From contig NZ_JANJXQ010000235.1 in NCBI RefSeq assembly GCF_024708915.1, forward strand, positions 1 to 61,397: 61,397 bases of DNA, in the 5' to 3' direction. Under the pieces are notes generated by a model. It saw only the letters and a list, made by a program, of their open reading frames with translations. It was not told the DNA's origin and ran no database searches. This stretch comes from Thiobacillus sp. Lineage in GTDB: Bacteria > Pseudomonadota > Gammaproteobacteria > Burkholderiales > Thiobacillaceae. Position 1 is the stretch's first letter; every line of letters begins with the position of its first letter. The position numbers were made by a program, and so were the translations under genes. Below, piece after piece: positions 26,017 through 34,039 of the stretch.

Positions 26017-26538
26017 ATGATCTCGATTGGACACCCTATCCCTGATGTCGTCAGCGAAGCCTATCTGCCCGATGGCCGCATCGAGCCCATTTCGCTCGCG
26101 CAATACCGCGGCAAGTGGCTGGTGCTGTTTTACTGGCCGCTCGATTTCACCTTCGTCTGCCCAACTGAAATCCGCGCCTATTCCGACCTGAGTCACGATT
26201 TCGATGTCTCCGGCGCGGTGCTGCTCGGCGCCAGCGTCGATTCGGCGCATGCCCACCGCGCCTGGGTCAGGCACGGTCTCGGCACAGTCAAATTTCCGAT
26301 GCTGGGCGACGTGTCGCGCGCGCTGTCGCAAGGCTTCGGCGTGCTCGCTGAATCCGGCGTGGCGGTGCGCGCCACCTTCATCATCAACCCCGAGGGCCGG
26401 GTGATGAGCGTGGCGGCAAACGACCTCAACGTGGGCCGCTCGGCGCGTGAAACGCTGCGCCTGCTGCACGCACTGCAAAGCGGCGAGCTCACCGCCTGCG
26501 AATGGCAGCCCGGCCAGGCTTTTGTCGCGGCCGCTTAA
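26017..26538 (+). CDS. AhpC/Prx1-type 2-Cys peroxiredoxin
   Basis: A 173-residue thiol peroxidase that would reduce H2O2 and organic peroxides. The peroxidatic site FTFVCPTE carries Cys48, and the resolving Cys161 sits in TACEWQPGQAF, so it is a typical 2-Cys enzyme. No AhpF or dedicated reductase is adjacent. The start at 26017 follows GAAGGAGAC; the longer frame to 25948 overlaps the previous gene. Co-expression with heme and iron genes suggests protection against iron-driven peroxide damage. Confidence 0.93.
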   Translation: MISIGHPIPDVVSEAYLPDGRIEPISLAQYRGKWLVLFYWPLDFTFVCPTEIRAYSDLSHDFDVSGAVLLGASVDSAHAHRAWVRHGLGTVKFPMLGDVSRALSQGFGVLAESGVAVRATFIINPEGRVMSVAANDLNVGRSARETLRLLHALQSGELTACEWQPGQAFVAAA

Positions 26539-26549
26539 GGAGAAGCCCC

Positions 26550-26915
26550 ATGCATACCGCCCATCCCGCATCGCTTCTGGTTGCCGCGCTGGTGATGCTG
26601 CGCCATCCCTGTTCACGCAACCAGGCGACCGCCCGGCTGCTTCTCGAACGCGCGGCCGAACACGCCGAACTCACCCCGGTCGAGCGCGAAGCCTGCCGCA
26701 GCCTCGCCGACGACATGCACGTCGAACGCCCCGAACCCGACGCATTACGCGCGCACTGGCTCACCCCGCGCCCTGTCCACCCGCAAGGGGCAGGCCGTGG
26801 TTGTACAGACGCTAAAGCGTCAACAACCACGCTCATCGACCAAGGCACCGAGCACCGCCGCCTGAACTTGGTTGAAGGTTTGCCATCACCCAACCTGAAA
26901 GGCGTTTCCGCATGA
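26550..26915 (+). CDS. Small helical protein of unknown function before hemS
   Basis: A 121-residue protein. The first 60 residues are helical (ASLLVAALVMLRHPCSRNQ, TARLLLERAAEHAELT, EREACRSLADDM) and resemble the product at 25763; the rest is Pro/Gly-rich and of low predicted order. AAGGAGAAGCCCC precedes ATG 26550. The stop overlaps the hemS start by four bases, so translation is coupled. A strong hairpin lies within the 3' half (26799-26828). Family not recognised. Confidence 0.6.
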   Translation: MHTAHPASLLVAALVMLRHPCSRNQATARLLLERAAEHAELTPVEREACRSLADDMHVERPEPDALRAHWLTPRPVHPQGAGRGCTDAKASTTTLIDQGTEHRRLNLVEGLPSPNLKGVSA

Positions 26916-27976
26916 GCGCCGCTATCCCTGCCGTTTCCGCCAACACGCCCAAAGCCCTGCGCGACGCCTGGCATGCGCTCACCGCCGAAAAGCGCCTGCG
27001 CATCCGTGACGCCGCGCACACGCTGGGCGTATTCGAAGCCGAATTGCTCGCCACCGGCGTCGGCGAGCACGTCACGCGCCTTGCCGGCGACCTGCGCGAT
27101 CTGATGATGCGCATGGGCGAACTCGGCCCGGTGATGGCGGTGACGCGCAACGAGGCAGCCGTGCACGAAAAGGAAGGCGTGTACCAGAACATCACCCACG
27201 GCGATCAGATCGGCCTGGTGCTGGGCGAGGCGATCGACCTGCGCCTGCTCTACGACAAGTGGGCGTTCGGTTATGCCGTCGAGGAGCGGATCGGCAGCGA
27301 CACCCGCCACTCGTTCCAGTTCTTCGACGCCTGCGGCGACGCCATCCACAAAATCTACCTGCGCGAGGGCGCCGACACGCTCGCCTTCGAGGCGCTGTGC
27401 GACGCCTGGGCGGCACCTATCCAGATCCCCGGCGAAACCGTGCTGCCGCACCCGGCAGGAAGCGCGCCGGAACGCCCCGACGAAGCCGTCGATGTGGAAG
27501 CACTGCGCGCCGGCTGGCGATCCATGACCGACACCCACCAGTTTTTCGGTCTCTTGAAAAAGCACAAGCTCAGCCGCACCCAGGCATTCCGGCTGATCGG
27601 CAACGAATTCGCCGTCCCGCTCCTGACCAACACGCCGGCACGGCTGCTGCAGGCCGTCGCCGCGACCGGGCAGGAGATCATGGTGTACGTCGGCAACTCC
27701 GGCTGCATCCAGATCCACACCGGGCGCGTGAGGGACATCCAGCGCATGGGCGACTGGATCAACGTGCTCGACCCCGGTTTCAACCTGCATCTGCGCGAAG
27801 ACCTGGTGGCACAGGCCTGGCTGGTGAAAAAACCCAGCGCCGACGGCATCGTCACCTCGATCGAACTGTTCGACGCCGCAGGCGAATTCATCGCCTACTT
27901 CTTCGGCAAGCGCTTGCCTGGCCTGCCCGAAACCACCGGCTGGCGCATGCTGGCCGAAACCCTGGAGCCGCGCTGA
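26912..27976 (+). CDS. hemS: HemS/HmuS-type heme-degrading or heme-trafficking factor
   Basis: A 354-residue cytoplasmic protein made of two homologous halves. The first half includes VMAVTRNEAAVHEKEGVYQN, typical of the family. The second starts WRSMTDTHQFFGLLKKHKLSR and carries the conserved heme-region His in THQFF. HemS/ChuS proteins bind heme after import and release iron or pass heme on. No heme receptor or hmuTUV transporter is present here, which is unusual. It is coupled to the genes on both sides by overlaps. Confidence 0.92.
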   Translation: MSAAIPAVSANTPKALRDAWHALTAEKRLRIRDAAHTLGVFEAELLATGVGEHVTRLAGDLRDLMMRMGELGPVMAVTRNEAAVHEKEGVYQNITHGDQIGLVLGEAIDLRLLYDKWAFGYAVEERIGSDTRHSFQFFDACGDAIHKIYLREGADTLAFEALCDAWAAPIQIPGETVLPHPAGSAPERPDEAVDVEALRAGWRSMTDTHQFFGLLKKHKLSRTQAFRLIGNEFAVPLLTNTPARLLQAVAATGQEIMVYVGNSGCIQIHTGRVRDIQRMGDWINVLDPGFNLHLREDLVAQAWLVKKPSADGIVTSIELFDAAGEFIAYFFGKRLPGLPETTGWRMLAETLEPR

Positions 27977-28335
27977 TGTTTGCAATCGCCTATCACTTCC
28001 ATATGCTGCCGCGCCACCACGACCACTTCCGCCACGCTTATCACGCAGCGCGCGACTCCCTGCAACATGCCTTGGGGCTGGTGTCGCACCAGTTCAACGA
28101 GCCGCACGGCCGCCACGACGCCTTCACGCTGCTGCTGGCGTGGGACAGCCAGACGAGCTTCGAACGCTTCGCCCGCACCTGGGTCGGCGTCTGGATGCTA
28201 AACGGCATGGGTCTGGATCGCGACGCCTTCGCCGCGCCGATCCAGACCGATATCGGCGAAGAGACAATTACTCCGCGCGTGGAAGGCGCGCGGCATATTC
28301 ATCCGGCCAGACTGAGGCACGACTGCCATGTGTGA
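27976..28335 (+). CDS. Small alpha-beta-barrel-like protein (possible ABM/heme monooxygenase fold)
   Basis: A 119-residue protein with pattern strand-helix-strand-helix: FAIAYHFHMLPRHHDHFRHA, LGLVSHQFNEPHGRHDAFTLLLAWDS, then a helix SFERFARTWVGVWMLNGMGL. This resembles antibiotic-biosynthesis-monooxygenase folds, to which IsdG-type heme oxygenases belong, but the similarity is judged by eye only. Its many His residues are notable. The ATG shares one base with the hemS stop, and the next gene overlaps by eight bases. A role in heme handling is inferred from position. Confidence 0.6.
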   Translation: MFAIAYHFHMLPRHHDHFRHAYHAARDSLQHALGLVSHQFNEPHGRHDAFTLLLAWDSQTSFERFARTWVGVWMLNGMGLDRDAFAAPIQTDIGEETITPRVEGARHIHPARLRHDCHV

Positions 28336-29683
28336 TCGTTGCGAACCGAAAGGCTTGCTGGCGGACTTGTTCGTCAAGGCGGGCGTCGCGCCCGCATCTT
28401 CAGCCCTTGTCACGTCGATGGTGGAAAGCGAACCTGAATCGCGCAAGCAACCGTCGCCCCGCCGCCCAAAGCTCTGGGAACTCGAAGAAAAGCACCACTG
28501 CCCGGTGATTGGCTCCTGCCTCACGCTGGATGAACTCAAGAAGATCGCCCGCAAGTGCGGTTTTAATGGTGACTTCGGCGGCACTCGCTTCGATCCCTAC
28601 CGCCTGCATGTCGAAGCCGTCTCGCTGTCCTGCTCGCGCAACGACGCCGCCGAAGCGATGCACAAGCTTCTGGAGCGCAAGTACGCGATCGTCATCGCCC
28701 GCTTCGAGCGCGTCAAATCCGACGCCGACGTGCTGGCCTTGTGGAAGCAGCACCTGGAGCGCGGCGAAGTCGCCGATGCCATGTGGGCTGCGCTCACCCA
28801 CAAGGCCGCCAGCCGGGATACCCGCAACCAGGTCTATGGCGATGTCCACATGCACAGCCACCAGATCGGCGCCGGCCAAGCCGCCGATCTGCGGCGGCTG
28901 GAATGGCTGCAGCGCGAGCAAACCGACCTGGGCGCGGATAATGCTCGCCTCGCGGAAGAACTGCGCCAGCAAAGCCGGCAAACCGATTCGGCCAAACGCG
29001 ACCTGGCACGTTCCAACGAACAGGTCGCCCACCTGGAACCCCTACTGAACCAGGTGCGTGAGCTGGAATCCGGCCAGGCCATGACCGCCATCGGTCGCCG
29101 CCTGTTGTTGGCGGAAGCTCAGGCCAGCCACGCGCGGGAAGCCGAGGCGCGAATCGAAACGCTGGAAGAAAAGGTCGCCGTCCTGCGCGGCGACAAGGCG
29201 CGCCTTGGCCGCGAGATAAAAGAAACCGCCGCCGAACGCGACGCGCTGGAACGACTCTGGCTGGAGGAGGCGTCGAGCAGCGCGCCAAGTGCGACGACCT
29301 GCAGTGGAGAATGCGACACCTGCAGCACCCGCCTGCAAGGCCGCTGCGTGCTCTGCGTCGGCGGCCACACCCCGCTGCTGCCGCACTACCGGCAACTGGC
29401 CAAACGCCTCGGCGTGCGCCTGATCCACCACGACGGCGGCAAGGAAGAAGCCCTCTCCAGGCTGCCCGACCTGCTCAACGCCTCCGATGCGGTGATCTGT
29501 CCCACCGACTGCGTCAGCCACCCGGCCTATTGGCAGCTCAAGAAACACTGCAAACAGACCGGCAAGCCCTGCGTGCTGTTCAAAGGGGCAAGCATCTCCG
29601 GTTTCACCGTGGCACTGGCGCAGCTGGCTTCCGGCCGCGTAAGCCTGTCTGGTGAAACCATCGAAGCACCCGGGCATGGGTAA
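28328..29683 (+). CDS. DUF2325 protein with coiled coil and Cys clusters
   Basis: A 451-residue protein. Residues 1-5 are MCDRC; residues 50-150 form an unnamed helical domain (HHCPVIGSCLTLDELKKIAR); residues 190-315 are a long coiled coil; a Cys cluster CSGECDTCSTRLQGRCVLC follows near 325-345; and the C-terminal DUF2325 domain reads CVGGHTPLLPHYRQLAKRLG, then CPTDCVSHPAYWQLKKHC. DUF2325 has no established function. The cysteines suggest metal or redox sensing. It is in the middle of the iron operon and overlaps the previous gene. Confidence 0.8.
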   Translation: MCDRCEPKGLLADLFVKAGVAPASSALVTSMVESEPESRKQPSPRRPKLWELEEKHHCPVIGSCLTLDELKKIARKCGFNGDFGGTRFDPYRLHVEAVSLSCSRNDAAEAMHKLLERKYAIVIARFERVKSDADVLALWKQHLERGEVADAMWAALTHKAASRDTRNQVYGDVHMHSHQIGAGQAADLRRLEWLQREQTDLGADNARLAEELRQQSRQTDSAKRDLARSNEQVAHLEPLLNQVRELESGQAMTAIGRRLLLAEAQASHAREAEARIETLEEKVAVLRGDKARLGREIKETAAERDALERLWLEEASSSAPSATTCSGECDTCSTRLQGRCVLCVGGHTPLLPHYRQLAKRLGVRLIHHDGGKEEALSRLPDLLNASDAVICPTDCVSHPAYWQLKKHCKQTGKPCVLFKGASISGFTVALAQLASGRVSLSGETIEAPGHG

Positions 29684-29752
29684 GAAAATGACATGCAATT
29701 TAATTTCCCCATCGGATTCCGTTCCCGAACCGATAACCGTGAGTTCGCCATC

Positions 29753-31726
29753 ATGAATACGAAACGCTTGTTCCAACCGGCCTTCCGAATGGGGGCTTGG
29801 GTACTCGTCGCCCTGCTCGTGGCCTTTGCCGTCCCCGTCCAGGCCGCCTCCGTCGATGCAACCCGAACGGCCCAGACCATCGCCCACATGCTCGACTACG
29901 TGGGCGTGGATTACCCGGAATTCGTGCGCGATGGCAAGGTGCTCGACGAGGCGGAATACCAGGAGCAGCTGGAATTTTCCGTCCAGGTGAGCGAACAGTT
30001 GCGCAAGCTGCCGGACCATCCGGCCAAGGCCGGATTGTTGCGCCAAGCCGAAACGCTCCGCGCATCCATCGCTGCCCGGGCACCCGGTGCGGAGGTCTCC
30101 GGCTTGGCGGGCGAACTGCGGCAGGGCGTCATCGGTGCCTACCAAATCGCCATCGCGCCCAAGCGCGCACCGAACCTGAGCGGCGCCGCCAGGCTGTACG
30201 CCAGCGAGTGCGCCGCCTGCCACGGAGTGGCAGGCAAAGGCGACGGCATCCTGGCCAAGGGCATGGAGCCGGCCCCATCCGATTTCCACGACCTGGCGCG
30301 CATGGGGCAGCGCAGCGTGCATGGCCTTTACAGCACCATCAGCCTGGGTGTGACCGGCACGCCCATGACCGGTTTTACCCAGCTTTCCGAAGAAGACCGC
30401 TGGGCGCTGGCGTTTTATGTGGCCTCGCTGGCCACCCCCACCGACGTGACGCAACAAGGCGCAGCGATTTTTGCTGCCGGCGGCAAGACCCTTCCCTTCG
30501 TAAACTTGCGCGACCTTGCCTCCCTCACCGAGAACGAAGTCAGATCCAGTCATGGTGAAGACGCGTCCATGGTTTTCGCCTGGCTCAGGCAAAATCCCGG
30601 CAAGGCCCAATTGGCAGCAGAATCGCCTCTCGCCTTCACGGGCCGGCACCTGGACGAAAGCCTCGCCGCCTACCGGGCGGGCGACATCTCCCTGGCTCAG
30701 CGACTCGCCGTCACCGGCTACCTGGAAGGCTTCGAGCTGGTGGAGGCCAGTCTCGACGCCTCCGACCGCGCACTGCGGCAGGACATCGAAACGCAGATGA
30801 CCGCCTACCGCAACCTGCTGCGCGCCGGCGCACCGATCACCGAGGCGGAAAGACAGGCCGCCTTGGTGCACACGCTTCTCGCCAGCGCCGCCGACAAGCT
30901 GGACGGCAGCCGGCTATCCCCCACCGCCGCACTGGTCAGCGCGTTTTTCATCATCGTGCGCGAAGGCCTGGAAGCACTGCTGGTGGTGGCGGCCATCGTC
31001 GCTTTCCTGGTCAAGGCCGAGCGCCGCGAGGCGCTACCCTACATCCATATCGGCTGGATGAGTGCCTTGGGGTTGGGCGCGCTCACCTGGTTCGTGGCCA
31101 GCTATGTCATCGCCGTCAGCGGCGCCGGGCGCGAGGTCACGGAAGGGATTACGGCACTCGCCGCCAGCGCCATCCTGCTCTATGTCGGCTTCTGGCTGCA
31201 CGACAAGTCCCACGCCGAGCGCTGGAAAGCCTTCGTCGGTCGGCACCTCACCCATGCCCTGACGCGCGGCACCCTGTGGGCGCTGACCGGCGTGTCTTTC
31301 CTGGCCGTGTACCGCGAAGCCTTCGAGACCGTGCTGTTCTACCAGGCCCTGTGGCAACAGGCGGAAGGTGCGCGCGCTTCCGTGCTCATGGGCTTTGCCT
31401 TGGGCGGCGGCACGCTGGCCATCCTCGCCTGGCTGATTTTCCGCTTCGGCCTGCGCCTGCCCATCGGCCCCTTCTTCGCTGCGAGCTCGGTGTTGCTCGC
31501 CCTGCTGGGCGTCATGTTCGCCGGCCACGGCGTCGCCGCGCTCCAGGAAGCGGGCTGGTTGCCGCTGGATCCGGTGAATTTCTTCCAGGTGCCCGCCTTG
31601 GGCATGTATGCCAACCAGCAAGCCTTGTGGCTGCAAGGCATCCTGCTCGCCGCCGTGACCGCCGGCTTTGCCTGGGGTTACGCGCGCCGCCGGCCCGAAA
31701 CCATCCCACGGAATGAAACCCGATGA
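29753..31726 (+). CDS. Cytochrome c-FTR1 fusion iron permease
   Basis: A 657-residue protein. The signal peptide (residues 1-30) ends VPVQAAS. A periplasmic domain carries a c-type heme site CAACH (Cys153, Cys156, His157). After about residue 385 comes an FTR1 permease of seven helices with both iron-binding motifs: REGLEALLVV (Arg403 on) and YREAFETVLFYQ. FTR1/EfeU proteins import iron coupled to oxidation; here the heme domain may replace EfeO/EfeB, which are absent. ATG 29753 is chosen for the signal peptide; ATG 29693 in frame is possible. Confidence 0.9.
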   Translation: MNTKRLFQPAFRMGAWVLVALLVAFAVPVQAASVDATRTAQTIAHMLDYVGVDYPEFVRDGKVLDEAEYQEQLEFSVQVSEQLRKLPDHPAKAGLLRQAETLRASIAARAPGAEVSGLAGELRQGVIGAYQIAIAPKRAPNLSGAARLYASECAACHGVAGKGDGILAKGMEPAPSDFHDLARMGQRSVHGLYSTISLGVTGTPMTGFTQLSEEDRWALAFYVASLATPTDVTQQGAAIFAAGGKTLPFVNLRDLASLTENEVRSSHGEDASMVFAWLRQNPGKAQLAAESPLAFTGRHLDESLAAYRAGDISLAQRLAVTGYLEGFELVEASLDASDRALRQDIETQMTAYRNLLRAGAPITEAERQAALVHTLLASAADKLDGSRLSPTAALVSAFFIIVREGLEALLVVAAIVAFLVKAERREALPYIHIGWMSALGLGALTWFVASYVIAVSGAGREVTEGITALAASAILLYVGFWLHDKSHAERWKAFVGRHLTHALTRGTLWALTGVSFLAVYREAFETVLFYQALWQQAEGARASVLMGFALGGGTLAILAWLIFRFGLRLPIGPFFAASSVLLALLGVMFAGHGVAALQEAGWLPLDPVNFFQVPALGMYANQQALWLQGILLAAVTAGFAWGYARRRPETIPRNETR

Positions 31727-31749
31727 TGTATTCCGGCAGGAAGAATGAC

Positions 31750-31923
31750 ATGAACGCCGCTCTCAAGCCCGACCGGGTGGTGGCTGCCGCCGCACCGCCG
31801 TCGCCCGTGCGCCTGGACAGCCGCGAACTATTCCGTAACGGCAACGAGGTGGTCATTGTGCACAAGGGCGAGGAATACCGCCTGCGCATTACCCGTAACG
31901 AGAAACTCATCCTCACCAAATAA
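31750..31923 (+). CDS. hemP: HemP hemin uptake protein (intact copy)
   Basis: A 57-residue protein with the HemP core LDSRELFRNGNEVVIVHKGE followed by EYRLRITRNEKLILTK. HemP/HmuP homologues act as small activators of heme receptor genes in several betaproteobacteria. ATG 31750 is preferred because AGGAAG lies eight bases upstream; ATG 31723 in frame overlaps the permease stop. It directly precedes a TonB-dependent receptor, a position consistent with controlling that gene. A broken copy lies at 25466. Confidence 0.9.
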   Translation: MNAALKPDRVVAAAAPPSPVRLDSRELFRNGNEVVIVHKGEEYRLRITRNEKLILTK

Positions 31924-31935
31924 ACAACCCGACCC

Positions 31936-31965
31936 GCCAGCCAGCCTTTCAAGCTAGCCAGCCAG
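31936..31965 (+). repeat. Paired CCAGCCAG motifs upstream of receptor 1
   Basis: GCCAGCCAGCC (31936-31946) and TAGCCAGCCAG (31955-31965) lie between hemP and the first receptor gene. The same paired motif occurs before the second receptor (45353-45389), and a single CAGCCAGCC occurs before the 25763 gene. A regulator or RNA-level site is possible. Confidence 0.45.
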
Positions 31966-31994
31966 AAACCCCTGCAACTGTATCCGGAGGCTGT

Positions 31995-34028
31995 ATGAAC
32001 AAGAAACTGCTGGCTGTGCTGATGATTCCCCTGGCGTGTTCCGCCCAGGCGCAAGAGACGAACCAACTCGAAGAAGTAACAGTGAGTGCCGACTGGCTTG
32101 GCGCGCCCACGCCGCAAGCGGCGAAGAAACACCCTGGAGCACGGACGGTCATCACCTCTCAAGAGCTGACCGAATCCGGTGCACGCACCGTGGAGGACGC
32201 GCTGCGTACCGTGCCCGGCGTGCGGGTGCTGGATGAAAGCGGCACCGGCATCCTGCCGAACATCGGCGTCCGCGGCCTCAATCCCTTGCGCAGCGAACAG
32301 GTGCTGGTGCTGGTGGACGGTATGCCGATTTCGTTGGCGCCTTACGGCCAGACCGGCCTGTCGCTGTTTCCATTGACCATCAATTCGGTCGAAACGATCG
32401 ATGTGGCGCGCGGCGGGGTCGCCGTTCACTATGGACCCAACAATGTCGGTGGCGTGATCAATTTCGTGACCAAGCGTATCCCGCGCAAGCCGTCCTTTAC
32501 TGCCAAGGAAACATTGTCGGTTGCGGGCAACGGCCGCGTGCTGAGCGACACTTACGTGCGTGCCGGCGGTTTCGTGAATGACCGGCTTGGCCTGCAGGCG
32601 CAGGCCAATGTCATCGAAGGCAATGCAGAACGCGACCACTCGGCGACCACCGTCAACAATCTGATGCTCGATGCGGACTGGTTCGTCACCGACAACGCCG
32701 ATATCAAGGCCGGCCTGCAGTATTACAAAACCGAAAACGAAATGCCCGGCGCCCTGACGCCGCAGTCCTATGAACAGGACCGCGACCAGTCCACCCGGCC
32801 ACTCGACCGTTTTGACGGCGACACCCTGCGGGGGCACCTCGTCTACAACCAGGTTTTCGATAACGGCGCTGAACTGAGCTGGAGCAATTTTGCCCACCGC
32901 AGCAATCGCCAGTTTTTCTTCGGCAACTCGAGCAACGCCGACACCCCGTCGACGCTCGAAATGTCGTCGCCGCGGGCATTCTGGGTCTACGGCAGCGAGC
33001 CCCGCTTCACGTTCAACCTCGACAGCGGCATCAAGCAGAAGATTGCGGTCGGCGCGCGCTACATGCGCGAAGAGGTCGACTATCTGGTCAACTCGCGCAA
33101 CGTCGCGACAAACGCCTTTGCTGTCGCGCGCGACTGGCGCTTCGAGAACGATGCGGTCGCCGCCTACGTAAGCGATACCTTTTCCCTGCTCGACGACAAG
33201 CTGAAGGTCACGCCCGGCGTCCGTTACGAGCAGATCGACTCCTACCGCCGGGACAACAAGAACGGGCTGGAAGGGACCAACACCACCCGTGACTGGCTGC
33301 CCGGCGTGGACGTCGGCTATCAGGCAAGCGATGCAGTATTCCTGTTCGCCAATTTCCACAAGTCCCTTCGACCCGTGCAGTTCACGCAAGTCACCTACGG
33401 CGGCGAGAATCTCGCTGCCGAGCGCGCGAAGAACTATGAAGCAGGCGTGCGCCTGAGCCCGACGCGGAATGTCGATGCCGGGCTCACCGCCTTCCGCTTC
33501 GACTTCGACAACAAGCTCGAATATGTCGCCGCCGTCGGCGCTTTCCGCAACCTCGGCGAAGCACGCCACCAGGGCATCGAAGCGGAACTCGCGTGGCGCC
33601 CGGCGCGCGTCCGGGGGCTGGAATTCAAGACCGCCTACACCTATGTCGGCACCGAGCAGCTTTCCGGCCAGTTCAAGGGCAACGAACTGCCCCTGGCGCC
33701 CCAGCATCAGATCAACCTGCAGACCAATTACCGTACCGGGTCCTGGAACTGGAACGTCACTGGCCTGTACCAGAGTTCGGCATTCTCTGACGGCGCCAAC
33801 ACCGTCAACGAAAACGCAACCGGCTCGGTCGGAAAAATCCCGTCCTATTCGGTCTGGAACGCCCAGGTCACGCGCGATTTCAGCTGGAGTGGTACCAAGA
33901 TGAAAGCAGGTCTGGCGCTCAACAACCTGCTCGATCGCGACTACTACTTCCGCGGCATCGACTTCAGCCAGGGCCGCATGCCCGCCCCCGGCCGCGCTGC
34001 CCTGCTGACCCTGCAAATGGACATGTAA
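31995..34028 (+). CDS. TonB-dependent siderophore receptor (receptor 1)
   Basis: A 677-residue outer-membrane receptor. Signal peptide MNKKLLAVLMIPLACSAQA; TonB box region near ETNQLEEVTVSADW; plug domain about residues 45-155 (TVEDALRTVPGVRVLDESGT, GVRGLNPLRSEQVLVLVDG); then a beta barrel ending TLQMDM. No N-terminal signalling (STN) domain, so no sigma/anti-sigma control is expected. Eleven bases separate it from the ATP-grasp siderophore gene, which implies it imports the siderophore made by the following genes. The architecture resembles FecA- and PvuA-type receptors. Start follows TCCGGAGGCTGT. Confidence 0.92.
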   Translation: MNKKLLAVLMIPLACSAQAQETNQLEEVTVSADWLGAPTPQAAKKHPGARTVITSQELTESGARTVEDALRTVPGVRVLDESGTGILPNIGVRGLNPLRSEQVLVLVDGMPISLAPYGQTGLSLFPLTINSVETIDVARGGVAVHYGPNNVGGVINFVTKRIPRKPSFTAKETLSVAGNGRVLSDTYVRAGGFVNDRLGLQAQANVIEGNAERDHSATTVNNLMLDADWFVTDNADIKAGLQYYKTENEMPGALTPQSYEQDRDQSTRPLDRFDGDTLRGHLVYNQVFDNGAELSWSNFAHRSNRQFFFGNSSNADTPSTLEMSSPRAFWVYGSEPRFTFNLDSGIKQKIAVGARYMREEVDYLVNSRNVATNAFAVARDWRFENDAVAAYVSDTFSLLDDKLKVTPGVRYEQIDSYRRDNKNGLEGTNTTRDWLPGVDVGYQASDAVFLFANFHKSLRPVQFTQVTYGGENLAAERAKNYEAGVRLSPTRNVDAGLTAFRFDFDNKLEYVAAVGAFRNLGEARHQGIEAELAWRPARVRGLEFKTAYTYVGTEQLSGQFKGNELPLAPQHQINLQTNYRTGSWNWNVTGLYQSSAFSDGANTVNENATGSVGKIPSYSVWNAQVTRDFSWSGTKMKAGLALNNLLDRDYYFRGIDFSQGRMPAPGRAALLTLQMDM

Positions 34029-34039
34029 ACGAGGCCATC

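Noticed and set aside
29042..30871. 609-codon minus-strand open frame opposite DUF2325 and FTR1 genes
   Set aside because: Shadow of high-GC coding sequence, with no recognisable protein features.
31512..34016. 834-codon open frame on the minus strand opposite receptor 1
   Set aside because: No motif or start signal; antisense to a clear TonB-dependent receptor and part of the FTR1 gene.
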